Below are positions 31,364-39,351 of a DNA stretch of 64,000 nt, piece by piece. The position numbers and the translations under genes were made by a program. The stretch is from Bacteroidales bacterium (GTDB taxonomy: Bacteria; Bacteroidota; Bacteroidia; Bacteroidales; UBA932), in assembly GCA_017519865.1 (NCBI GenBank), contig JAFWRQ010000014.1:62001-126000 (forward strand), in the 5' to 3' direction. A model generated the notes under the pieces. It searched no databases, was not told where the DNA came from, and saw only the letters and a program-made list of their open reading frames with translations. Positions within the stretch are counted from its first letter, which is position 1. Every line of letters starts with the position of its first letter.

Positions 31364-34214
31364 AGGGGAGTATATCAACATAGAAGGGGCCAGGGCGCAC
31401 AACCTCAAGGGCGTGGATGTCAGCATCCCGCGCCGCAAGTTCGTGGTCATCACCGGGCTCAGCGGCAGCGGCAAGTCCTCCCTTGCCTTCGATACGATCT
31501 ATGCCGAGGGCCAGCGGCGCTACATGAACACGCTCTCCCCTTATGCCAAGCATTTCATGGGCATACTCGAGAAGCCGGAGGTCGAGAACATCACCGGTCT
31601 GAGCCCCATCATCGCCATCGAACAGAAGACCACGGTCGGCAATCCCCGCTCGACCGTGGGCACCATCACCGAGATCTACGATTTCCTCCGTTTGCTTTAC
31701 GCCCGCGCATCCAGGGCCTACTCCCCCGTCACCGGCAAGGAAATGGTCCGGTATACCGACGCGCAGATCGTCGACCTGATAATGACCAACTATGCCGGGC
31801 GCAAGTGCATCCTGCTCGCTCCGCTGGTCAGGGGCCGCAAGGGCCACTACCGCGAACTTTTCGAGCAGATGCGCAAGCGCGGCTTCACCCAGGTGCGCAT
31901 CGACGGGGAGATAGTCCCGCTCAACGAGGTGGATGCCCTGGACCGTTACAAGGGGCATTTCATCGAACTTGTAGTGGACAAACTCAAGCCCGGCTCCGGC
32001 GATGTCCAGCGCATCCGCGACTCCGTCGTGAACGCGCTGAACATGGGCAAGGGAGCCCTGGCTCTGCTGGACATTGAGACCGGAGAACTCCAGCATTATT
32101 CCAAGCATCTGGTGGATCCCGAGAGCGGCATTTCGCTCCAGGAGCCGGCGCCGCATTCGTTCTCGTTCAACTCCCCCGAGGGGTACTGCCCCCACTGCAA
32201 GGGTCTGGGAATGATCGTGGACGTCAATATGGACACGATCGTGCCGGACCGCAGCGCCAGCATCGCCGGCGGCGGCATCGTGCCTCTCGGCCGCCTGCGG
32301 GAGAACCGCAAGTTCGATATAGTCCGGGCAATAGCACGCAAGCATGACTTCTCGTTGTACGAGCCCCTGTCGGAGATTCCCGACGAGGCTGTCTCCCTTC
32401 TGGTGTTCGGCTCCGATGAGCTGTTCCGCATCGGCGACGGGGCGCAGAGCGAAATGGTGGCCTGGGACGGCGTCGTCGAGGATATCGACGACAAGGTCGT
32501 CTGCCCGGTCTGCCACGGCACACGCCTCAACGGGAATGCAGGTTATTTCAAGATAGACGGCAAGACCATCTCCGAGGTGTCCGCAATGGAGATTTCCGAG
32601 CTTCAGGCGTGGCTGGCATCGCTCCCGGGCAAGTTCTCGGACAAGGAGCGCACTATCGCCCGCGACATACTCAAGGAACTCACCGACCGTGTGGACTTCC
32701 TGATGGAGGTCGGACTGGAGTATCTTTCGCTGGACCGCCCGACGGGCTCGCTGTCGGGAGGCGAGAGCCAGCGCATACGCCTTGCGACCCAGATCGGGTC
32801 CAAACTCGTCAACGTCATATATATCCTGGACGAGCCGTCCATCGGCCTTCACCAGCGCGACAACCGCAAGCTTATCGCTTCGCTGAAGAAACTCCGCGAC
32901 GAGGGCAATACCGTCATAGTCGTCGAGCACGACCTCGAGACCATGCTCTCGGCCGACTGGCTCGTTGACGTGGGCCCCGGCCCGGGCGAGGACGGCGGCC
33001 GCATCTGCTACAACGGCCCTGTTCCCTTCCAGTCCGGAGGAGTTCCTGCCCCGAAAACGTCCTTCGGACCCCCCCCAAGCATTTCGCTTGGGTCCCCCCC
33101 TCTTATGTTGCCGAGGGTGGCACAGTTTTCCGGGCAAGACTCCTCCGGACCGTCAGTGACTCTTGAGTACCTGGCTGGGGAGAAGTCGATCCCGGTGCCG
33201 AAGAGACGCCGGAAGGGCAACGGACTGACTCTCGGGGTGCGCGGCGCCTGCGGCAACAACCTCAAGGACCTCGACGTAGATTTCCCTCTCGGGACCTTCA
33301 TCGGCGTCGCCGGTGTCAGCGGCAGCGGCAAGTCGAGCCTCGTGAACGAGACACTCATGCCGGTGCTGATGAACAGGTTGTACCGTTCCAAGGACAAGCC
33401 CCTGCCGTACCGGGATGTCGTCGGCGTCAAGAACATAGACAAACTCATAGAGATAGACCAGAGCCCCATCGGGCGCACGCCCCGCTCCAATCCCGCAACC
33501 TTCACGGGTGTCTTCAACGACATCAGGGCCCTCTTCGAGGACACTCCCGACGCCAAGGTACGCGGCTTCAAGGCCGGCCGCTTCTCGTTCAACGTCCCCG
33601 GGGGACGCTGTGAGGAGTGCAAGGGTGCCGGCATCAAGGTCATCGAGATGAACTTCCTCCCTTCGGTCAACGTAGTCTGCGACCAGTGCCGCGGCAAGCG
33701 CTACAAGGAGGACACGCTTGCCGTGCATTACAAGGGCAAGAACATCAACGACGTGCTGGAGATGCCCGTAGCCGAGGCCTATGAGTTCTTCAAGGGTATC
33801 CCCAAGATAGCCCAGAAACTCAAGGCTATGGTGGACGTCGGTCTCGGATACGTCCATCTGGGACAGTCCGCAGTGACCCTGTCCGGCGGCGAGAGCCAGC
33901 GCATGAAACTGGCCGCGGAACTCTTCCGCAAGGCCACCGGCAATACCCTCTATATCCTTGACGAGCCCACGACAGGACTGCATTTCGAGGACATCAAAGT
34001 CCTTCTGGGAGTGCTCGACCAACTCGTGGAACAGGGCAATACCGTCATCATCATCGAACACAACCTCGACGTCCTGAAGAGCGTCGACTACCTGATAGAC
34101 ATGGGGCCGGAAGGCGGCGCCCGCGGCGGGCGCATCGTCTCCTGCGGCACGCCCGAGGAAGTGGCGGCCGACCCTGCCTCAGTAACCGGAAAATACTTAA
34201 AGGAAATATTATGA
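31356..34214 (+). CDS. uvrA: UvrA excinuclease ATPase carrying an in-frame palindromic insert
   Basis: A 952-residue damage-recognition subunit of nucleotide excision repair. First ABC half: ITGLSGSGKSSLAFD, zinc-type CPVCHGTRL, signature GSLSGGESQRIRLA and ILDEPSIGLH. Second half: GVSGSGKSSLVNE (about 650), CEECKGAG...CDQCRGKRY, TLSGGESQRMKLA, ILDEPTTGLH. Between the halves, residues of about 559-599 are foreign to the family. They are encoded by a palindromic repeat at 33032-33150 and include GPPPSISLGSPPLMLPRVAQ. The insert replaces a surface loop before the conserved segment EYLAGEKSIPVPKRRR. All catalytic motifs are intact and the frame is open, so the protein is probably functional. Confidence 0.95.
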   Translation: MDKGEYINIEGARAHNLKGVDVSIPRRKFVVITGLSGSGKSSLAFDTIYAEGQRRYMNTLSPYAKHFMGILEKPEVENITGLSPIIAIEQKTTVGNPRSTVGTITEIYDFLRLLYARASRAYSPVTGKEMVRYTDAQIVDLIMTNYAGRKCILLAPLVRGRKGHYRELFEQMRKRGFTQVRIDGEIVPLNEVDALDRYKGHFIELVVDKLKPGSGDVQRIRDSVVNALNMGKGALALLDIETGELQHYSKHLVDPESGISLQEPAPHSFSFNSPEGYCPHCKGLGMIVDVNMDTIVPDRSASIAGGGIVPLGRLRENRKFDIVRAIARKHDFSLYEPLSEIPDEAVSLLVFGSDELFRIGDGAQSEMVAWDGVVEDIDDKVVCPVCHGTRLNGNAGYFKIDGKTISEVSAMEISELQAWLASLPGKFSDKERTIARDILKELTDRVDFLMEVGLEYLSLDRPTGSLSGGESQRIRLATQIGSKLVNVIYILDEPSIGLHQRDNRKLIASLKKLRDEGNTVIVVEHDLETMLSADWLVDVGPGPGEDGGRICYNGPVPFQSGGVPAPKTSFGPPPSISLGSPPLMLPRVAQFSGQDSSGPSVTLEYLAGEKSIPVPKRRRKGNGLTLGVRGACGNNLKDLDVDFPLGTFIGVAGVSGSGKSSLVNETLMPVLMNRLYRSKDKPLPYRDVVGVKNIDKLIEIDQSPIGRTPRSNPATFTGVFNDIRALFEDTPDAKVRGFKAGRFSFNVPGGRCEECKGAGIKVIEMNFLPSVNVVCDQCRGKRYKEDTLAVHYKGKNINDVLEMPVAEAYEFFKGIPKIAQKLKAMVDVGLGYVHLGQSAVTLSGGESQRMKLAAELFRKATGNTLYILDEPTTGLHFEDIKVLLGVLDQLVEQGNTVIIIEHNLDVLKSVDYLIDMGPEGGARGGRIVSCGTPEEVAADPASVTGKYLKEIL
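33032..33150 (+). repeat. Palindromic protein-coding repeat, copy 1 (in uvrA)
   Basis: About 119 bp. Outer arms: GTCCGGAGGAGT at 33032-33043 pairs with ACTCCTCCGGAC at 33139-33150, then a partly matched CTGCCC block and GAAAAC (33053-33058) with GTTTTC (33125-33130). Inside are a GTCC-TTC-GGAC hairpin, C8, a CCCAAGC-ATTTC-GCTTGGG hairpin, C7, CTCTTATG and a TGCC...GGCA hairpin. The core 33053-33130 is 78 bp. It is the same element as at 61267-61376 and is translated in frame. Confidence 0.9.
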
Positions 34215-35206
34215 CAAAGATTGAAGCCGCAAGGCAGGAGTACCACGACTGGTGCGAAGCCATCGGAATCGACAACCTCGACAAGTTGAACCAGACCCTG
34301 GCCGAGGGCAAGGGCATCGAACTCATCAACCTCTGCGAGGCAAGGCAGGAGCGCAAATATGCCGGCATGGCCAACCAGATCTACTGGCGCCGCAGCCGCT
34401 CGCGCATCGTCATGATCTCGGGGCCCTCGTCCAGCGGCAAGACCTCCTCGTCACTGCGCATTGCGCAGCAGTGCCGGGTGCTCGGCCTGACTCCGAAGGT
34501 CATCGAACTGGACAACTACTTCGTGCCCCGAGACCAGACACCGAAGGACGAGAAGGGGGAGTACGACTTCGAGTCGCTCGGAGCCATGAACGTCGAGCTG
34601 CTCGACTCCAACCTCAACGACCTTCTGGCCGGCAAGGAGGTCATTATCCCCAGATACGACTTCAAGGCGGGCAAGAGCGTCATGGAGGAAAGCCGTAGGA
34701 TGTCCCTGGGGGACAGGGACATACTCTTCATGGAAGGCATCCACGCCCTCAATCCTGCCCTGACCGCGTCGGTTGACCAGGACCGCATTTTCCGTATCTA
34801 TATATCGTCGCTTTCGGCCCTTCCAGGCGGAGAGAAGGTGCACAATTCCACCACGGACAAGCGCCTGCTGCGACGCATCGTGCGCGACAACCGCGTCCGC
34901 GGCATCTCGCCCGAAAGGACGCTGATGCTCTGGCCGTCTGTCCGTCGCGGAGAGACGGTGAACATCTTCCCTTACGAGGAGAATGCCGACACCGTCTTCA
35001 ACTCCTCCACCCTCTATGACACGCCTGTGCTGAAGTATTTCGCCGAACCGCTGCTTTACGGCGTGGCGGAGTCTTCCCCCGTGTATGAGAAGGCCCAGAA
35101 ACTCCTGAGTTTCCTCACCCACGTACGGGCCTTCACCCCCGCCGAGATAGCGGCCATACCGCCGACCTCCATCATGCGCGAATTCATTGGCGGACAAACC
35201 CTCTAA
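34211..35206 (+). CDS. Nucleoside (uridine-type) kinase lacking the usual TGS region
   Basis: A 331-residue protein of the phosphoribulokinase/uridine kinase family. The P-loop is ISGPSSSGKTSSSLR at about residues 69-83, then ELDNYFVPRDQTP, IIPRYDFKAGK and FMEGIHALNP. Bacteroidota and Firmicutes homologues usually have about 550 residues with an N-terminal TGS/threonyl-tRNA-synthetase-like region; here only about 60 residues precede the P-loop. The ATG overlaps the uvrA stop as ATGA, so no upstream exon of the missing region exists. Substrate is presumed to be uridine or a related nucleoside, not proven. Confidence 0.82.
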   Translation: MTKIEAARQEYHDWCEAIGIDNLDKLNQTLAEGKGIELINLCEARQERKYAGMANQIYWRRSRSRIVMISGPSSSGKTSSSLRIAQQCRVLGLTPKVIELDNYFVPRDQTPKDEKGEYDFESLGAMNVELLDSNLNDLLAGKEVIIPRYDFKAGKSVMEESRRMSLGDRDILFMEGIHALNPALTASVDQDRIFRIYISSLSALPGGEKVHNSTTDKRLLRRIVRDNRVRGISPERTLMLWPSVRRGETVNIFPYEENADTVFNSSTLYDTPVLKYFAEPLLYGVAESSPVYEKAQKLLSFLTHVRAFTPAEIAAIPPTSIMREFIGGQTL

Positions 35207-35218
35207 ACCCTTCGTATC

Positions 35219-36070
35219 ATGTGGCTTTGGATGACCCTCGCCTCGGCTTTGATGCTGGGCATCTATGACGTTTTCAAGAAACAGGCCCTCAAGAACAATG
35301 GAGTGCTGTGGGTGCTTCTGGCCGCCACGGCCCTTTCCACCCTCTTCCTCAGTCCTTTCCTGTCCGCGGGATCGCCGCAGGACCACGTGAGGATCGTGCT
35401 CAAGGCCGTGCTGGTGACCATCTCGTGGGTGAGCGGCCTGATAGGCCTAAAGCTCCTGCCCATCACCACCGTGAGCACGCTCAAGGCTTCGAGGCCATTC
35501 TTCGTGGTATTGTTCTCCATCGTCCTGTTCGGAGAGCGGCTAAACGTATGGCAATGGGCGGGTGTCGCATTCGCGCTGCTCGCGCTGACGCTGCTCAGCG
35601 GGGTCAGCAAGAAGGAAGGATTCGCATTCTCGAAGAGCAAAGGCATCGCGGCGATGGCCGTGTCGATCCTGGCCGGAGTGGCCAGCGCACTCTACGACAA
35701 GCACATCATCTCCGGAATGGAACCTCTGTTCCTTCAGAGCTGGGGCAATTTCTATATCACCGTACTGCTGGTCATCTGCGTGCTGGTCAAGGCCCTGCAC
35801 GACAAGGAGAACCGCGAGCGCTTCAAGTGGGACTGGATGCTGGTTGTGATCGCCGTATTCATCACGGGCGCGGATATGCTGTATTTCTTCGCCCTCAAGC
35901 AGGAAGGGGCGCTGCTGTCGGTCATCTCGCTGATACGCCGTTGCTCGGTCGTGGTGACCTTCGTGCTCGGAGCCATCGTATTCAAGGAGAGCAAGGTCAA
36001 GGAGAAAGCCGTCGACCTGGCCATCCTCATGGCGGGCATGGGCCTGCTCTTGTACGGATCGAGCCTATAG
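35219..36070 (+). CDS. DMT-superfamily (EamA-like) permease
   Basis: A 283-residue protein with ten predicted membrane helices in two EamA repeats. Typical segments are LLPITTVSTLKASRPFFVVL followed by FSIVLFGERL, and VISLIRRCSVVVTFVLGAIV with FKE after it. DMT permeases export metabolites such as amino acids; substrate unknown. It starts 12 bases after the nucleoside kinase and is probably the last gene of the MBL-uvrA-kinase operon; a weak GCATGC-CTTTT-GCATGC hairpin at 36082-36098 may end it. Confidence 0.85.
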   Translation: MWLWMTLASALMLGIYDVFKKQALKNNGVLWVLLAATALSTLFLSPFLSAGSPQDHVRIVLKAVLVTISWVSGLIGLKLLPITTVSTLKASRPFFVVLFSIVLFGERLNVWQWAGVAFALLALTLLSGVSKKEGFAFSKSKGIAAMAVSILAGVASALYDKHIISGMEPLFLQSWGNFYITVLLVICVLVKALHDKENRERFKWDWMLVVIAVFITGADMLYFFALKQEGALLSVISLIRRCSVVVTFVLGAIVFKESKVKEKAVDLAILMAGMGLLLYGSSL

Positions 36071-36465
36071 CGTTCTGCACAGCATGCCTTTTGCATGCCC
36101 AACAATTTTGTATTTAATTGATTATGTGCCCTCCGCCGCGGCCATCCGTCGTGGTCTTCCGCCCGCATCTGAACCATACACCCTTCCCGCAGTAGGATTC
36201 CCAGCCCCTCTTCAGTCCTCCTGTGAAAAAACAAAACAGTCGTAAAAAGGGAAGCTGGAGTGCAACTGCCTGCAAATGAGTCAAATCATCTCTCGACTGT
36301 TCTCAAAACGGGATATAGACAACATGCGATTTGACTGCGGGTGAGGGCTTTACGCTCCAGCCGCTAAACACATACTTCTTGGACGTGATCCGCAATCTGC
36401 CAGGAAGTGCTTTGTCTTTCAGCATGTGGTCCGAAGAATAGCGAGGGGGAGTGGATGAAAGGGGT
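36071..36465. other. Gene-free spacer between the uvrA operon and the AraC gene
   Basis: No convincing gene. The only features seen are a short GCATGC-containing hairpin (36082-36098) and an AT-rich patch near 36101-36125. A 63-residue minus-strand frame at 36303-36494 has no recognisable family and overlaps the terminator, so it is not called. The stretch may be decayed coding DNA. Confidence 0.4.
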
Positions 36466-36505
36466 AAATAATAAAAGACCGCGCCATTCCCCAAAAGCGC
36501 GGTCT
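36466..36505 (-). terminator. Intrinsic terminator of the AraC-family gene
   Basis: AGACCGCG (36476-36483) pairs with CGCGGTCT (36498-36505). On the minus strand the stem is followed by a T-rich tract (TTTTATTATTT). It lies about 105 bases past the stop of the regulator. Confidence 0.75.
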
Positions 36506-36611
36506 CCGTATATAAAACGAACTTAACAAATAGACACGAAATGAAATTTCGAATGTCCGGTGCAAAAGTAGCTTACAATTTTTAATATTCCAAGCAAATC
36601 GCCGGAAATTT

Positions 36612-37541
36612 TTAAAACGATTTATCGCCGCCCGTGCGGTACTCGCTGGGAGTCAGGCCTGTATGCATCTTGAAAAACTTATAGAAAACGGACTGGTTGG
36701 GGAAGTGGAGCAGGTACACGATCTCCTTTATGGGCATGTCGGAGTATTTGAGCATGTTCTTGGCCTCGAGGATCACGAACGAGTCTATCCATTCCGGGGC
36801 GGAGCGGCCGCTGGCGCTTTTTACCAGTTTTGAAAGATATTTGGGCGTCAGGCACAGTTTGTCGGCATAGAAGGCGACCTTGCGCTCGGAGTTGTGGTAC
36901 TCCGCTACGAGCTTGAGGAAGCTGTCCAGCACGGTGTGCGAGCGGGGAGTACGCCTGGGGCTGCGTTCCTGCGCCTCCTTGATCTGGGAGGTCCAGATGG
37001 AGCCCAGCAGGTAGAAGATGGATGAGGCCAGATAGCGCAGGGCGTCGCGGGCGCCGGGATTCTCCGAATGGTACAGAGAGGCAGCAAGGTCGAAATACTG
37101 CTTGCAGATCTCGTGGTTCTCCCCGTCCAGAGTAATGCAAGGTGTGTCGATGGCGGCGACGCTCTCGTTGAAAAGGCTGTTGAAGTCGAAGCGTATCGTG
37201 GACATCAGTTCCTTGGATACCGCTATGACGACAACGCGGAGCCGTCCGAGCCTTTCCATGTCCACTTCCGAGACGCGGCATATGGATCCCGGGATGCATA
37301 TTATAAGTGAGTTCTTGCGGACGTGGATCGGCTTGAGGTTGATCTCTATGGTGAAATCGCCGTCGATGCAGAAGAGTGCGAGGTAGCAGTTGAAGCGGCA
37401 TGGCTCCTTCATGAAGATATCCATGCTCTCTTCATACCGCTGCTCTGCCATGAAGAACGACTCGGAAAGGGGATCGGAATCCCCGGCTGAGAAAATCTTC
37501 CTCAGTCCTCTCAGGTCAAGCTCGTGAAGTGATGTTGTCAT
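36612..37541 (-). CDS. AraC-family transcriptional regulator
   Basis: A 309-residue regulator (317 if the GTG at 37565 is used; ATGs at 37553 and 37541 are alternatives, and the start is uncertain). The N-terminal part is a cupin-like sensor (FCIDGDFTIEINLKPIHVRK). The C-terminal third holds two helix-turn-helix motifs: FYADKLCLTPKYLSKLVKSA and IKEIVYLLHFPNQSVFYKFF, ending HTGLTPSEYR, the AraC signature. It is divergent from a TolC-HlyD-ABC-2 export operon, which it most likely controls through the inverted repeat at 37600-37642. No sign of transfer. Confidence 0.9.
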   Translation of the reverse strand: MTTSLHELDLRGLRKIFSAGDSDPLSESFFMAEQRYEESMDIFMKEPCRFNCYLALFCIDGDFTIEINLKPIHVRKNSLIICIPGSICRVSEVDMERLGRLRVVVIAVSKELMSTIRFDFNSLFNESVAAIDTPCITLDGENHEICKQYFDLAASLYHSENPGARDALRYLASSIFYLLGSIWTSQIKEAQERSPRRTPRSHTVLDSFLKLVAEYHNSERKVAFYADKLCLTPKYLSKLVKSASGRSAPEWIDSFVILEAKNMLKYSDMPIKEIVYLLHFPNQSVFYKFFKMHTGLTPSEYRTGGDKSF

Positions 37542-37599
37542 GACAGTTATCATTGTGGTCTCCACAAAGATGCGAAAAAAGGGACAATCGTGTTTGTTT

Positions 37600-37655
37600 A
37601 AAGGTCGAATATTATTCTATATTTTCACCAAATTCGACCTTTTGACATAAATTCG
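37600..37655. promoter_or_regulatory. Inverted repeat and third half-site, probable AraC-family operator
   Basis: AAAGGTCGAAT (37600-37610) and ATTCGACCTTT (37632-37642) form a perfect 11-bp inverted repeat separated by 21 bases. A further AAATTCG (37649-37655) repeats the half-site core seen at 37630-37636. Together they fill the AT-rich gap between the regulator and the efflux operon. TTTG at 37641-37644 and TATTTTG at 37659-37665 may be part of the operon promoter. Confidence 0.6.
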
Positions 37656-37753
37656 TACTATTTTGGTCTAAAATGGCCGCATTTATCCGTCCTTTTTGGC
37701 TGTGTTTTTGTTCATTTCCGTCATCCGGAAAAATGAGAACAAAAATGACAGAT

Positions 37754-39340
37754 ATGAAAGGGATAATGATGACAATGCCGGCGCTGGTCTGCCTGCTCAT
37801 GCCGCTGGGAGCGGCCGCGCAGCAGACACTGACGCTGGAGGACTGCCACCGGATGGCAGTCGAGAACAGCAAGACGCTCAGTCAGGCCCGTACGCAGGTG
37901 GAAATGGCAGGGTACGACCGCAAGATCGCCCTGGCCAATTACTTCCCCAATCTCTCCGTGTCGGGTACTTATCAATACAACAACCGCGACCTTGCACTGG
38001 TCAGCGATGCCCAGTCCGCCGCCCTGACCAGTATGGGCTCGACGGCGCAGGCTGCCCTGGACGGCGCCTTCGCCGCCGCCGGCGCGCAGCTCGGCGCCGC
38101 CGCACAGGGCGCGATGACGCAGCTCCAGACCGCCATCGCGACCAATCCCGCCCTTGCGGCCGAGTACATGGGCAGTCCGATGTGGCAGACCGTGCTCGGG
38201 ATGCTGCAGCAGCTTGACCTCGGAGGTCTGGCCGTCCCCGGCATCGCCGATCCGATCAACGCCATAGGTGCACAGATCGACGACGCCCTACATCTGGACG
38301 TCCATAATATCTACGCTGGCGTGGTGTCAGTACAGCAACCCGTATTCATGGGTGGAAAGATCGTCTACTCCAACCAGATGGCTGCACTGGCCGAGGAACT
38401 GGCCCGCAGCCGCTACGACCAGGAATATGCCGACATCATCGTCGACGTGGACCAGGCCTACTGGCAGATTGTCAGTATCGCTGCCAAAAACCGTCTGGCA
38501 GAGTCATACGCCAGCCTTCTGCACCAGCTTGAGCACGATGTACGCGTGTCGGTGGACGCGGGTGTCATGACTGAAGCCGATGTCCTGCAAGTCAAGGTCA
38601 AGGCCAATGAGGCCGACATGCTCCTGACCAAGTCCCGCAACGGTCTCACTTTGGCCAAGATGCTTCTCTGCAAGCGTATCGGCTTGCCGCTTGAGTCGGA
38701 GATAGTCCTCGCAGACGAGGGCGCCGAGATGATCCCCGTAGCGGAGAAGGACCCGGTAAAGGATATCGAGAGCGTATATTCCGACCGTCCCGAAACCCGC
38801 AGCCTGTCGCTGGCTTCAGGCATCTATGACAAGAAAGCCAAGATAGCCCGCGCCGACATGCTCCCCAAGGTGGCGCTGACGGCCAATTATCTGATGACCA
38901 ACCCCAATGCTTTCCACGGCATCAGCCACAGCTGGAACGGCGGCATGTTCAACGCCGGCGTGATGGTGAGCGTACCGCTCTTCCACGGCTTCGAAGCCAC
39001 CAACAAATACCGCAAGGCAAAGGCCGAGGCCACTCTATATGACAGCCAGTACGACGATGCCCGCGAGCTCATCCTTTTCCAGGTTACCCAGCAGGACAAA
39101 CTCTATGACGAGGCCATGGAGAAGCTTACGATGGCCTCCTCAAACCTTGACAGCGCCGAGGAGAACCTGCGCAGCGCCACGGTCGGCTTCGAGGCCGGCG
39201 TGATTGACGCGGATACGGTGCTCGCAGCGCAGACGGCGTGGCTCCAGGCCCACTCCGAGCGCATCGACGCCGCGACCGAGCTGCAGATGGCGGCCGCCAA
39301 CCTGCGCAAGGCACAGGGTGATATAAGTGAAAACAAATAA
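37754..39340 (+). CDS. TolC-family outer membrane efflux protein
   Basis: A 528-residue protein from this start (upstream ATGs at 37733 and 37745 are alternatives). Signal peptide MKGIMMTMPALVCLLMPLGA then AAAQ. The mature part has two OEP repeats: TLTLEDCHRMAVENSKTLSQ at the start, PNLSVSGTYQYNN, VVSVQQPVFMGGKI, and in the second repeat PKVALTANYL and VSVPLFHGFEATNKYRKAKA. An Ala/Gln-rich insertion at about residues 90-160 (TAQAALDGAFAAAGAQLGAA) is longer than usual. It forms the outer membrane channel for the HlyD and ABC-2 proteins that follow. Confidence 0.9.
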   Translation: MKGIMMTMPALVCLLMPLGAAAQQTLTLEDCHRMAVENSKTLSQARTQVEMAGYDRKIALANYFPNLSVSGTYQYNNRDLALVSDAQSAALTSMGSTAQAALDGAFAAAGAQLGAAAQGAMTQLQTAIATNPALAAEYMGSPMWQTVLGMLQQLDLGGLAVPGIADPINAIGAQIDDALHLDVHNIYAGVVSVQQPVFMGGKIVYSNQMAALAEELARSRYDQEYADIIVDVDQAYWQIVSIAAKNRLAESYASLLHQLEHDVRVSVDAGVMTEADVLQVKVKANEADMLLTKSRNGLTLAKMLLCKRIGLPLESEIVLADEGAEMIPVAEKDPVKDIESVYSDRPETRSLSLASGIYDKKAKIARADMLPKVALTANYLMTNPNAFHGISHSWNGGMFNAGVMVSVPLFHGFEATNKYRKAKAEATLYDSQYDDARELILFQVTQQDKLYDEAMEKLTMASSNLDSAEENLRSATVGFEAGVIDADTVLAAQTAWLQAHSERIDAATELQMAAANLRKAQGDISENK

Positions 39341-39351
39341 AGATCAACGAT

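Noticed and set aside
33032..33150. Intein or intron in uvrA
   Set aside because: The insert is only about 40 residues, without splicing motifs or a homing nuclease, and the frame continues through it; a translated palindromic repeat fits better.
36303..36494. 63-residue minus-strand frame in the spacer downstream of the AraC gene
   Set aside because: It overlaps the terminator hairpin at 36476-36505, has no recognisable homology and no promoter.
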